Positions 43,365 to 51,232 of a stretch of DNA of 64,000 nt are shown one piece after another. Where the stretch lies: the NCBI GenBank assembly GCA_910589075.1, contig CAJUSK010000007.1, positions 62,001-126,000 of the forward strand, written 5' to 3'. Position 1 is the stretch's first letter, and the number at the start of each line of letters is the position of its first letter. Position numbers and translations under genes: made by a program. The notes beneath the pieces are model-generated. The model saw nothing but the letters and a program-made list of their open reading frames with translations, made no database searches and was not told where the DNA came from. Source of the DNA: an uncultured Lachnospiraceae bacterium (GTDB lineage: Bacteria > Bacillota > Clostridia > Lachnospirales > Lachnospiraceae).

Positions 43365-44291
43365 TCAGTCCTGATACAGCAGAGAGGCGGTGCTCTCATC
43401 TGTAATGAGAATATCCAGATAACCGCCTTTTAAAGCGGCAGCTATAGCAGGAACTTTATGTTTTCCGGCGGCTACCCCAATTACGTTCTCCAGTTCATTC
43501 AGCGTATCCAGAGGTACGCTGACCAGGCGGGAATCAATATCGGTGTCCACCAGATTGCCGTTTTTGTCAATGAAATGACAGATTACATCTCCGGCGGCTC
43601 CCTTCATATTTAATAGAAGAAAGTCGTTGTGACCCAGTATGGATGATTTTAATATGGTGGCACTGCTGTCCATGGCGCCAATGCCTACAATGGTCATGCT
43701 TGCCAGACGTATCATGCTGGAAACTTCCTGGACGGAACTTTCTTTCCGGATGGCTTCGGCCATTTCTCTGGAGGACATGATCAGCGGTGCGGGAATCAGG
43801 TACAGCTTCGCATTGAAGATGTTAGATTCTGAATTGGGCAGATAATAGCCCACTCCGCCGGTAAGAGAAACGAAAGAAACGGAAGTTTCCAGATTTTTTG
43901 CCAGATATTCGATTGTACGGGATGAAGTGTCTCCATAACCAAAATTTATGTAGCAGTTATCGGTGATATGATTGGCAATATATATGGAAGCGGCTTTGGC
44001 AATGGTATCGTTGACCCCGGCGGGATCCGGGTTCGTTGGCACTACATAGCAGTCTTTTAAATGGTAGGTTTCCATCAGCCGCGTTTCCATGGCATGACGT
44101 TTGTCAAAAGCGGAGGATATGCGGAACTGCACTACGCCTGTCTGACGTGCCTTTTCCAACAGCTTGATAACGCGCATACGGGAAATACCCAGCTGATTGG
44201 CAATGGATTGTTGGGTCAGATTTTCCATATAATAATACCAGGCAATTTTTATCATTAAATTTTCTTCAAAATCGGATGTGGCATCGTACAT
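43365..44291 (-). CDS. lsrR: LsrR-like SorC-family regulator
   Basis: A 308-residue regulator. The N-terminal helix-turn-helix (LTQQSIANQLGISRMRVIKLLEKARQTG, quoted for QQSIANQLGISRMRV) is followed by the SorC sugar-phosphate domain (FGYGDTSSRTIEYL, VSLTGGVGYY, GVAAGKHKVPAIAAALKGGYLDILITDE in part). LsrR represses the lsr genes until phospho-AI-2 binds. I chose the ATG at 44291, with AAAGGA 11 bases upstream; a TTG at 44318 would add nine residues. It lies divergent from lsrA across a 314-base promoter region. Confidence 0.88.
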   Translation of the reverse strand: MYDATSDFEENLMIKIAWYYYMENLTQQSIANQLGISRMRVIKLLEKARQTGVVQFRISSAFDKRHAMETRLMETYHLKDCYVVPTNPDPAGVNDTIAKAASIYIANHITDNCYINFGYGDTSSRTIEYLAKNLETSVSFVSLTGGVGYYLPNSESNIFNAKLYLIPAPLIMSSREMAEAIRKESSVQEVSSMIRLASMTIVGIGAMDSSATILKSSILGHNDFLLLNMKGAAGDVICHFIDKNGNLVDTDIDSRLVSVPLDTLNELENVIGVAAGKHKVPAIAAALKGGYLDILITDESTASLLYQD

Positions 44292-44305
44292 ACTGGCTGC
44301 ATTCC

Positions 44306-44319
44306 TTTGTTGAAACAAA
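44306..44319. promoter_or_regulatory. Inverted repeat near lsrR, candidate LsrR operator
   Basis: TTTGTT and AACAAA flank GA at 44306-44319, in the lsrR leader. A related AAACA/TGTTT repeat (AAACAAATGTTT, 44572-44583) lies in front of lsrA, and AAACAGGGGTTT (44520-44531) sits between its -35 and -10. The shared AAACA theme suggests sites for one regulator, unproven. Confidence 0.4.
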
Positions 44320-44352
44320 AGTTTTATAATGAATCAAATGTATTCTGGTAAC

Positions 44353-44381
44353 AGTATAACAATGGAAAAAGAAAAAGTCAA
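44353..44381 (-). promoter_or_regulatory. Promoter of the lsrR-lsrK-cupin-AEC unit
   Basis: On the minus strand, TTGACT (44381-44376), a 17-base spacer and TATACT (44358-44353). Confidence 0.78.
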
Positions 44382-44514
44382 CGAATATATAAAAATTCAT
44401 AGGCGCGAATTTATATATTGAATAAATCGGACAAGAATTAATAAAATTCATTGGAAAAAGTATACAATATATTTATCTGCAGGAGAATATTTATAGCAAA
44501 ATGGGGTTTAGGTA

Positions 44515-44543
44515 TTGACAAACAGGGGTTTAACACGTATGAT
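44515..44543 (+). promoter_or_regulatory. Promoter of the lsrACDBF operon
   Basis: Consensus TTGACA (44515-44520), a 17-base spacer and TATGAT (44538-44543), 62 bases before lsrA. The rest of the 314-base gap (44382-44514) is AT-rich with no gene seen. Confidence 0.82.
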
Positions 44544-44605
44544 TATTCTATAAAACAAAATATCATTATTTAAACAAATGTTTTGCCGTGAATGGGGGAA
44601 GAGAA

Positions 44606-46138
44606 ATGCAGGCCACAGGAACGCCAAAGGAAAAAAACGTATTATTGTCCATTCGGAACATACATAAATCATTTGGTCCCAATCAGGTGCTGAAAGGCAT
44701 CAATATGGAACTGGGTGAGGGTGAAGTGCTCTCTCTGATCGGAGGAAATGGCGCCGGTAAGAGTACCCTGATGAAAATCATCATGGGCATATATCAGCCG
44801 GATGATGGTTCTATTTATATGAAGGGCGGTCAGGTGCATCTGACCAAACCTTCCGTGGCGCTGGCCAATGGAATTTATATGGTGCCCCAGGAGCCTATGC
44901 TGTTTCCCAATATGACGGTTGAAGAGAATATTCTGATTGGTTTCGAAGAGAAACCGGCCGAACTGCGCAAAAGACTGGAAGATACCATGAAAGAAGTGGG
45001 CTGGAAGATGGATCTGGGGCGTAAAGCCAGCAGCCTTTCCATCGCTGAACAGCAGCTTGTTGAGATATTGAGAGGGCTTTTGCGGCAGGCGCAGATACTG
45101 ATACTGGATGAGCCTACCAGTGCCCTTACCTTTGATGAGGCGGAAAGTCTGTTTAAATGCGTAAATGATTTGCGTTCCAGGGGGATTGGGATTATTTATA
45201 TCACCCACAGACTGACGGAAGTATTTGAGATTTCCACCAGCGTGGCTATCATGCGGGACGGAATTATAACACTGAGCGGCCAGGTCTCCGAATTTACAAA
45301 GGAAGCGCTTGTAAAAGGGCTTTTGCCCGCCAACAGTGAGAAAGAAAAAGAAAACCAGGAAGAAGAAAGTCATCCCATAGATTACAGTCAGCCGCCGATT
45401 CTGGAGTTAAAGGATTTCAGCGGATTTGGTTTTAATAATATTTCCCTGAAACTGTATCCGGGCGAGATTCTCGGTGTGGCCGGTGTTGTAGGCGCGGGGC
45501 GTACCGAACTTGCCACTACCATTTTCGGAAGAGATAAGGTATTGGGCGGCAGTGTTATACTGGACGGGAAGGATATAACCGGACTGTCTACAAGGAAGGT
45601 TCTGGAAGCGGGCCTGAATTATGTGCCGGAAGACCGGCATCTGCACGGTCTGTTTAAAATTGCTGATGTTGCGGTGAACACCACTTCCGCATTGTTATCG
45701 GAAAAGGTTATGGGTACGTTTCTTCTGAACCGTAAAAAAGAGAGAGAAGTTACACAGAAATATATTGATGATTTTCGCATTAAAGTGACAGGGCAGTCAC
45801 AGTTGACCGGGAGTCTTTCCGGTGGCAATCAGCAGAAGATTGTCATTGGACGGAGCCTTTCCACTATGCCCAAAGTCGTGATTCTGGATGAACCGACCCG
45901 TGGTATTGATGCCGGTGCCAGAGGCGATGTGTACGCCATTATCCACCAACTGCGCAGACAGGGGGTTTCCGTTTTACTGATTTCCTCCGATATGGAAGAA
46001 ATCGTGGAACTTTCTGACCGGGTTGTCTCCGTATTCCAGGGACGAATCAACGGGGAATTCCAGAAAGAGGATATCAACCAGGATAATCTGATGGCAGCGG
46101 CGTTTGATGTTAAGACAAAGAAAGAGGTGGGTGCATGA
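44606..46138 (+). CDS. lsrA: AI-2 ABC transporter ATP-binding protein LsrA
   Basis: A 510-residue protein with two ABC domains in tandem, as in sugar importers of the ribose/AI-2 type. Domain 1: LIGGNGAGKSTLMKII and ILILDEPTSAL. Domain 2: the degenerate Walker A GVVGAGRTELATTIF, then SLSGGNQQKIVIGRSL and VVILDEPTRGID. It would power AI-2 import at the membrane. I chose the ATG at 44606 after GGGGGAAGAG; a GTG at 44588 is possible. It overlaps lsrC by ATGA. Confidence 0.9.
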   Translation: MQATGTPKEKNVLLSIRNIHKSFGPNQVLKGINMELGEGEVLSLIGGNGAGKSTLMKIIMGIYQPDDGSIYMKGGQVHLTKPSVALANGIYMVPQEPMLFPNMTVEENILIGFEEKPAELRKRLEDTMKEVGWKMDLGRKASSLSIAEQQLVEILRGLLRQAQILILDEPTSALTFDEAESLFKCVNDLRSRGIGIIYITHRLTEVFEISTSVAIMRDGIITLSGQVSEFTKEALVKGLLPANSEKEKENQEEESHPIDYSQPPILELKDFSGFGFNNISLKLYPGEILGVAGVVGAGRTELATTIFGRDKVLGGSVILDGKDITGLSTRKVLEAGLNYVPEDRHLHGLFKIADVAVNTTSALLSEKVMGTFLLNRKKEREVTQKYIDDFRIKVTGQSQLTGSLSGGNQQKIVIGRSLSTMPKVVILDEPTRGIDAGARGDVYAIIHQLRRQGVSVLLISSDMEEIVELSDRVVSVFQGRINGEFQKEDINQDNLMAAAFDVKTKKEVGA

Positions 46139-47154
46139 ACTGCATAAAAAAACTCACAAAAGCCAGGGAAACAAGCAGTCTGTTATTTCTGATTGCACTG
46201 TTTGCCATAGTTGGATGTATCAATACAAATTTTCTGGCGCCGTCCAGCATAGCGGCATGCTTCAATGACAGTGTGGTATTTACACTGTTGGCAGTGGGCA
46301 TGGCTTTTGCTATTTTTATCGGTGAAATCGACGTTTCCGTGGGCGCCAATCTGGGCTTTACTGCCTCCGTAGTGGGCTCTCTGCTGCGGGACGGACACAA
46401 CTGGGTGTTTTGCTTTGCCGTGGGAATTCTCATCGGTGCGGTGATTGGCCTGATTAATGGCTGGGGTGTGGCAGTGCTGAATATTCCCTCACTGATTTTT
46501 ACGCTCGGTACAAACGGGGTTCTGCGGGGATTGATCTACGTATATACGGACGGTGCCTGGGTGGAAAATCTTCCGGCTGCATTTACGGCGTTTGCGTCCA
46601 AACCCCTTCTGGGTGATCTGACCGTATTTTATTCAGTGGCCATTGTGTCTGTGATTCTGATACATATCGTGTTAACGAGAACGAAACGAGGAAAATATTT
46701 TATAGCTGTCGGAGACAATGTGAATGGTGCGGTACTGGTAGGAATTCCCACCACATGGACGAAAATAGCGGCTTACATACTCTGTGGCGTGTTTGCTGCC
46801 ATTGCAAGCATTTTATATGCTTCCCGTATCGGATTTATTACAGCCATTGCAGGAAACGGATATGAGATGAAAGCCATAGCGGCCTGTGTAATCGGCGGCA
46901 TCAGCCTGTCCGGCGGGCTGGGAAGTGTAATCGGCGCTTCCATCGGCGCAATTATTATGTCCAGTGTAAGCCGTATCCTTGTATTTATGGGATTCTCTTC
47001 TGATTATGATAATACAATTACCGGTGTCATGCTGATTACCATCGTAGTTCTGGATGCTTTGATGCAGAGACATGCGGCGGAACGGATCAGGCGGGAACGT
47101 CTGAGAGCCAGAGCAGCCGGTGCGTCAGAGGATAAAGGAGGAGAACGGGCATGA
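46135..47154 (+). CDS. lsrC: AI-2 ABC transporter permease LsrC
   Basis: A 339-residue permease with eight to ten hydrophobic segments. The family loop appears as GGISLSGGLGSVIGASIGAII near residue 260, and IGEIDVSVGANLGFTASVVG near 60. With LsrD it forms the membrane channel for AI-2. It overlaps lsrA and lsrD by four bases each, indicating tight co-translation. The basic C-terminal tail is rich in Arg. Confidence 0.88.
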   Translation: MNCIKKLTKARETSSLLFLIALFAIVGCINTNFLAPSSIAACFNDSVVFTLLAVGMAFAIFIGEIDVSVGANLGFTASVVGSLLRDGHNWVFCFAVGILIGAVIGLINGWGVAVLNIPSLIFTLGTNGVLRGLIYVYTDGAWVENLPAAFTAFASKPLLGDLTVFYSVAIVSVILIHIVLTRTKRGKYFIAVGDNVNGAVLVGIPTTWTKIAAYILCGVFAAIASILYASRIGFITAIAGNGYEMKAIAACVIGGISLSGGLGSVIGASIGAIIMSSVSRILVFMGFSSDYDNTITGVMLITIVVLDALMQRHAAERIRRERLRARAAGASEDKGGERA

Positions 47155-48155
47155 GCAAGATGAAACGGACCTTATTGAGCTGGGAGGCTTTCCTGCTGGG
47201 AATCCTGATTTTGGAGTTTATTATATTCGGAGCGAAAAATTCCAAATTTCTGATGCCCAGAGTTCTTCTGGCCAGTGTCAATGATTTTATTGCAATCTGC
47301 TTTATAGCGTTGTTTGTTACATTTGTGATGATTACCGGCGGCATTGATATACAGGCTGCTTCCATTGTGGGGCTGACTTCTATTATCATCGGTGTGGGCT
47401 GGCAGGATGGCGGCATGAACATATGGACGGCGTCAGTACTCGCGATTTTGGCAGCAGCCGTCTGTGGTGCGCTTTCCGGATTTTTCATTGCCTATTGTGG
47501 TGTGCAGGCCATGGTGGTCACGTTGGGCGGGAGTTTCCTGTATGCCGGGTTTGCGTTGCTGGTATCCAATATATCTGCTACGGAAGCTTATCAGGGTATT
47601 AGCGGTTTTCCGGATGATTTTAAAATCATCTCAAAATTCAAACTGTTCGGCGTGGTTCCCAGTCAGTTGCTTGCGTTTATGGTTTTGATTATCCTTGCCT
47701 ATATTCTGTTACATAAAACCAAATACGGAAGAAGCATTTTCCTGGTGGGTATCAATCAGGAGGCCGCGGAATATTCCGGTATCAATACGCGGCTGGTAAT
47801 TTTAAGTACTTATGTATTATCGGCAGTCAGTGCGGCTCTTGCGGGTATTATGCTGACTTCCTATCTGGGGACGGCTAAAAGTGATTTGGGCGCCAATCTG
47901 ACTTTAAACATTATTACCGCCGTAGTTCTGGGAGGCACTCTCAGTACGGGTGGAAAGGGAAGTGTAATCGGGACGGCGCTGGCCTCTCTTGTAATTGGTA
48001 TTTTACGTTTCGGGCTTCCGCTTTGCTTTAAAGTCAATACCCAGTATCTGGACATACCCGTGGGCGTTTTGCTTCTGGTTGTGGTCATCGGACGTTCGGT
48101 TGTATCCAGGCCGGAGACTGCTGTATTTTTCAGGAAACTCAGGAAAGAAAATTAA
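47151..48155 (+). CDS. lsrD: AI-2 ABC transporter permease LsrD
   Basis: A 334-residue second permease, paralogous to LsrC. The motif ITGGIDIQAASIVGLTSIIIG lies near residue 65 (quoted for GGIDIQAASIVGL), and the family loop GGTLSTGGKGSVIGTALASL near 265. Two distinct permeases in one importer is the LsrC/LsrD plan, unlike the single RbsC of ribose systems and the single permease of the second ABC operon at 59.5 kb. It ends 55 bases before lsrB. Confidence 0.88.
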   Translation: MSKMKRTLLSWEAFLLGILILEFIIFGAKNSKFLMPRVLLASVNDFIAICFIALFVTFVMITGGIDIQAASIVGLTSIIIGVGWQDGGMNIWTASVLAILAAAVCGALSGFFIAYCGVQAMVVTLGGSFLYAGFALLVSNISATEAYQGISGFPDDFKIISKFKLFGVVPSQLLAFMVLIILAYILLHKTKYGRSIFLVGINQEAAEYSGINTRLVILSTYVLSAVSAALAGIMLTSYLGTAKSDLGANLTLNIITAVVLGGTLSTGGKGSVIGTALASLVIGILRFGLPLCFKVNTQYLDIPVGVLLLVVVIGRSVVSRPETAVFFRKLRKEN

Positions 48156-48210
48156 TCAGGTTTATTCAGAGCTTAGGCTTTTGAATATAGAAAAAAAGGA
48201 GGAAAAAGTA

Positions 48211-49407
48211 ATGAAAATGAAAAAAGTTATGTCACTCGTACTTGCGTTGTCCATGGCTCTTTCACTGACAGCATGCGGTGGAGGCGATGCACAGACAACG
48301 GCACCCGCAGCAGAACCGGAAGCAGCACCCGCAGAATCAGAAGCGGCTCCCGCTGAAGGCGAAGAGGCAGAGACTCCTGCTGAATCAGATGCGGAAGCTC
48401 CCGCTGCAGCAGGCGCAGATGTTTCCGGCAAAACAGTTGTATTTATCCCTAAGGTAACAGGAAACGCGTTCTTTGAGGCTGCCAATGACGGCGCTCAGAA
48501 ATATGCGGCTGACTGGGGCATTACCGTAGATTATCAGGGCAGTGCTACAGCAGGTGTTGCAGATCAGGTACAGGTAATCAATCAGGCAGTAGCAAGCGGC
48601 GCAGATGCAATCTGCATTTCCACCGTTGATGCAGCAGGTGTAAGAGATGCTCTTCTGGAAGCAAAAGAAGCAGGTCTTGCTGTTTGTACATGGGACTCTG
48701 ACGCACAGTCTGATGCACGTGCGCTGATGGTATCTCAGGGTACTCCTGAAATCCTTGGACAGATGCTGGTAGATATGTCTGTAGACGCTTTAAAGAAACG
48801 TGGCGTTGATCCTACAAAAGATGAAGTACAGTATGTATGGCATTATTCACAGGCAACTGTTACAGACCAGAACTCCTGGCAGGTAGCCGGCGAAGCAATC
48901 ATCGCAAAAGATTATCCCAACTGGAAAAAGGTTGCTGACAACTATTATTCCAATCAGGATGCAGAGCAGGCAGTTTCCACAGGCGCAGCGATTTTGGATG
49001 CTTATGCAGACATCGACCTGATCATCTGCAATGATTCCACAGCTCTTCCCGGACAGTTAAAAGCAGCACAGAACAAAGGCATTACAAAAGATGATATTAC
49101 CATCACAGGTTTTGCAACACCTATGGCTATCAAAGAGTACTGCGACGCAGGCGTTCTCTATGAATGGGGCCTTTGGGATTGCGGTATCCAGGGTGCTCTT
49201 GGATGCTACCTGGCAGCATATATGGCAGCAGGCAATGAAGTAAAAGTCGGCGATGTAATTTCCGTACCTGGAATCGGTGACTGCGAAGTTATGGCGAATG
49301 ACTGCCTGACAGAAGGCGACACAACAGCCGATACAAATAACGGTGTTGTACTCCTTCCGGAACGCGTTGTATTTGATGAATCCAATGTGAATGATTATAA
49401 CTTCTAA
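48211..49407 (+). CDS. lsrB: AI-2 binding lipoprotein LsrB
   Basis: A 398-residue lipoprotein: basic start, hydrophobic segment, lipobox SLTAC, then an Ala/Glu/Pro-rich linker of about 45 residues that suits a Gram-positive surface anchor. The binding domain follows LsrB closely (FIPKVTGNAFFEAANDG, CTWDSDAQSD, QATVTDQNSW, GLWDCGIQG, VVLLPERVVFDE). Of the six AI-2 contacts I recall for Salmonella LsrB, Lys, the Asp, the Asp-Gln pair and Pro appear present. The sixth (Ala222) aligns with Gln in ALPGQLK. The ATG at 48211 has AAGGAGG. Confidence 0.88.
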   Translation: MKMKKVMSLVLALSMALSLTACGGGDAQTTAPAAEPEAAPAESEAAPAEGEEAETPAESDAEAPAAAGADVSGKTVVFIPKVTGNAFFEAANDGAQKYAADWGITVDYQGSATAGVADQVQVINQAVASGADAICISTVDAAGVRDALLEAKEAGLAVCTWDSDAQSDARALMVSQGTPEILGQMLVDMSVDALKKRGVDPTKDEVQYVWHYSQATVTDQNSWQVAGEAIIAKDYPNWKKVADNYYSNQDAEQAVSTGAAILDAYADIDLIICNDSTALPGQLKAAQNKGITKDDITITGFATPMAIKEYCDAGVLYEWGLWDCGIQGALGCYLAAYMAAGNEVKVGDVISVPGIGDCEVMANDCLTEGDTTADTNNGVVLLPERVVFDESNVNDYNF

Positions 49408-49408
49408 A

Positions 49409-49552
49409 AGCAAAGCTGTGCGCAGGGATTTGGAGAAACGTGACGATTGCATGCAGTCAGGAACGGTTCTCTGAATCTCCGGACAGGGCGCAGCCCGTGA
49501 GCGAAGGCCGCACAGGCGGCCGGAGCGCGTATTGCTTTGAGAACAGCAAAGC
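49409..49552 (+). ncRNA. Structured lsrB-lsrF intergenic element
   Basis: The gap can fold as a branched RNA. Stem 1: GGGATTTGGAGAAACG (from 49425) with CGGTTCTCTGAATCTCC (to 49480), capped by TGAC/GTCA. Stem 2: GGGC/GCCC (49486-49496). Stem 3: GGCCGC/GCGGCC (49506-49521). An outer stem CAAAGC (49411-49416) with GCTTTG (49534-49539) competes with a 3' hairpin using CAAAGC at 49547-49552. It could stabilise lsrB mRNA, act as a regulatory RNA, or be a mobile repeat. No protein is encoded. Confidence 0.45.
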
Positions 49553-49595
49553 AGAATAAAGATTCACCATAGAAAATAAGGAGGTTACATATAAA

Positions 49596-50480
49596 ATGGC
49601 AGATGTAGATGGATTGAAAGTAGCAAAAGATTATAAGGTTTCCGTACCGTTTGCAAATCAGGGAGATTTCCATGTAAAAGGTGCAAACAACCTGGATTGG
49701 GGTATGAAAAAACATCTTTCTAATATTTTTGATCCGGTAAGTGGCAATACGGTAATGTTTGCTTTTGACCATGGGTATTTTATGGGTTCAACGGCAGGTC
49801 TGGAAAGACTGGATATTTTGATTCCGCAGTTGGTGCCCTATGTGGATGTGCTGATGGGAACAAGAGGCGCACTTCGTACCTGTGTTCCGCCGCGGTGCCG
49901 TAAAGGTGTTGCGTTGCGTACAACTTCCGGTTCTTCTATGCTGAATGATGATCTTTCCCACGAAGTTGTGGCAGTGGATATTGAAGATGCCATCCGTATG
50001 AATGCGGACTGCATGGCAGTTCAGACATTTATCGGTGCAGACGGCCAGCTTTCCAGCCTGGATAATCTGTCCCGCACTATTAATGCAGGCATTCGCTACA
50101 GCATTCCCACCATGGGTGTGGTAGCGGTAGGCAAGCAGATGGAACGTACCGACCGGTTTTTCAAACTGGCAACTAGAATTCTTGCAGAGTTGGGCGCAAA
50201 TATTATTAAGACCTATAACTGTGAAAACTTTGAAGAAATTGTTGCAGCATGTCCGGTGCCGATCGTGGTAGCAGGCGGCAAAAAACTGCCGGAGAAAGAT
50301 GCGTTGACACTGGCTTACGAAGTAATCAGCAAAGGCGCAAGAGGTGTGGACATGGGACGCAATATATTCCAGAGCCATGATCCTGTGGCTATGGCACAGG
50401 CAGTCAATATGGTTGTTCACAAAGGTGCTACGGATAAGGAAGCATATGAGTTCTTCCTTGATACGAAAAAAGCTGATTGA
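49596..50480 (+). CDS. lsrF: 3-hydroxy-5-phosphonooxypentane-2,4-dione thiolase LsrF
   Basis: A 294-residue class I aldolase-fold enzyme that ends the AI-2 pathway. It transfers the acetyl group of phospho-HPD to CoA, giving DHAP and acetyl-CoA. Recognisable blocks: NLDWGMKKHLSNIFDP, VMFAFDHGYFMGST, VLMGTRGALR, NIIKTYNC with the catalytic Lys, PIVVAGGKKLPE and GVDMGRNIFQS. These match E. coli LsrF along the whole length. It is 188 bases after lsrB, beyond the structured gap, with AAGGAGG in front. Confidence 0.93.
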   Translation: MADVDGLKVAKDYKVSVPFANQGDFHVKGANNLDWGMKKHLSNIFDPVSGNTVMFAFDHGYFMGSTAGLERLDILIPQLVPYVDVLMGTRGALRTCVPPRCRKGVALRTTSGSSMLNDDLSHEVVAVDIEDAIRMNADCMAVQTFIGADGQLSSLDNLSRTINAGIRYSIPTMGVVAVGKQMERTDRFFKLATRILAELGANIIKTYNCENFEEIVAACPVPIVVAGGKKLPEKDALTLAYEVISKGARGVDMGRNIFQSHDPVAMAQAVNMVVHKGATDKEAYEFFLDTKKAD

Positions 50481-50648
50481 TTTAAATGACAGATGTGAAA
50501 GGGGCTGACATAAGTTGTTGGCTCTTTTTGCGTGGAAGAGAGGAAGCCGAATGATGGGGAGAGAGTGGCTCAGATGTACATGGATTTGAGCGAGAAGACA
50601 GAGCGTTAGGGTTGGGTATAAAAATTTGGAAAATGAGAGGATATGCGG

Positions 50649-51083
50649 ATGGGATCTGTTTGTGGAATTGATTGTGGAATGTGCGAGTTAAAAGAAGGCT
50701 GCAATGGATGTATGGAAACAGGTGGAAGACCGTTTGGGGCAGAATGTATTGTGGCGATGTGTTATCAGAAGAGTGAAACCGCGTTGGAGGAGCTGAAGGA
50801 GAATCTGATCAGGGAATTTAATGAACTGGGGATTGAGGATATGGAGGAAGTAACAGACCTGAATGCACTCAAGGGAGACTTTGTAAATCTTGAATATACT
50901 CTGCCCGGCGGAAAACGGATAAAGATTTGGGATGATAACAGGATTTATCTGGGAAATCAGTTACATAAAGCAGGCGGTGACAAATGCTATGGAATCGTTG
51001 CGGATGAGAAATATCTGATGGTGTCTGAGTATGGGGCATTTGGCGCGGATGCTGAAATTGTTGTGTTTAAGCGCTGGAATTAA
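50649..51083 (+). CDS. DUF3795-like Cys-rich small protein
   Basis: A 144-residue protein. The N terminus CGIDCGMCELKEGCNGC is the zinc-finger-like cluster of DUF3795-type proteins. The rest is a small alpha/beta domain ending in VVFKRWN. No function is known. GAGAGG lies nine bases before the ATG at 50649; an ATG at 50643 is too close to it. Confidence 0.68.
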   Translation: MGSVCGIDCGMCELKEGCNGCMETGGRPFGAECIVAMCYQKSETALEELKENLIREFNELGIEDMEEVTDLNALKGDFVNLEYTLPGGKRIKIWDDNRIYLGNQLHKAGGDKCYGIVADEKYLMVSEYGAFGADAEIVVFKRWN

Positions 51084-51187
51084 CATATGTTAAAATTCGG
51101 AAAATATCACAGATATAGGTGGGTAAAAACTGTAACTTTTATTAAAGATAAACAGGAATAATGCTTTAATTTTATGGAAATGAATGG

Positions 51188-51193
51188 TATACT
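51188..51193 (+). promoter_or_regulatory. Candidate -10 box of ppdK
   Basis: TATACT 39 bases before the ppdK ATG. The region 17 bases upstream (TTTAAT, 51165-51170) is a poor -35. Confidence 0.45.
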
Positions 51194-51232
51194 GATGGTA
51201 TCAGTTTAAGAAATTACGGAGGGTGTAAGCGG

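Noticed and set aside
44588..44606. GTG start for lsrA at 44588
   Set aside because: The GGGGGAAGAG ribosome site lies between this GTG and the ATG at 44606, so the ATG is preferred.
50481..50648. Possible gene between lsrF and the DUF3795 gene
   Set aside because: Short frames only, no ribosome site, no protein-like pattern.
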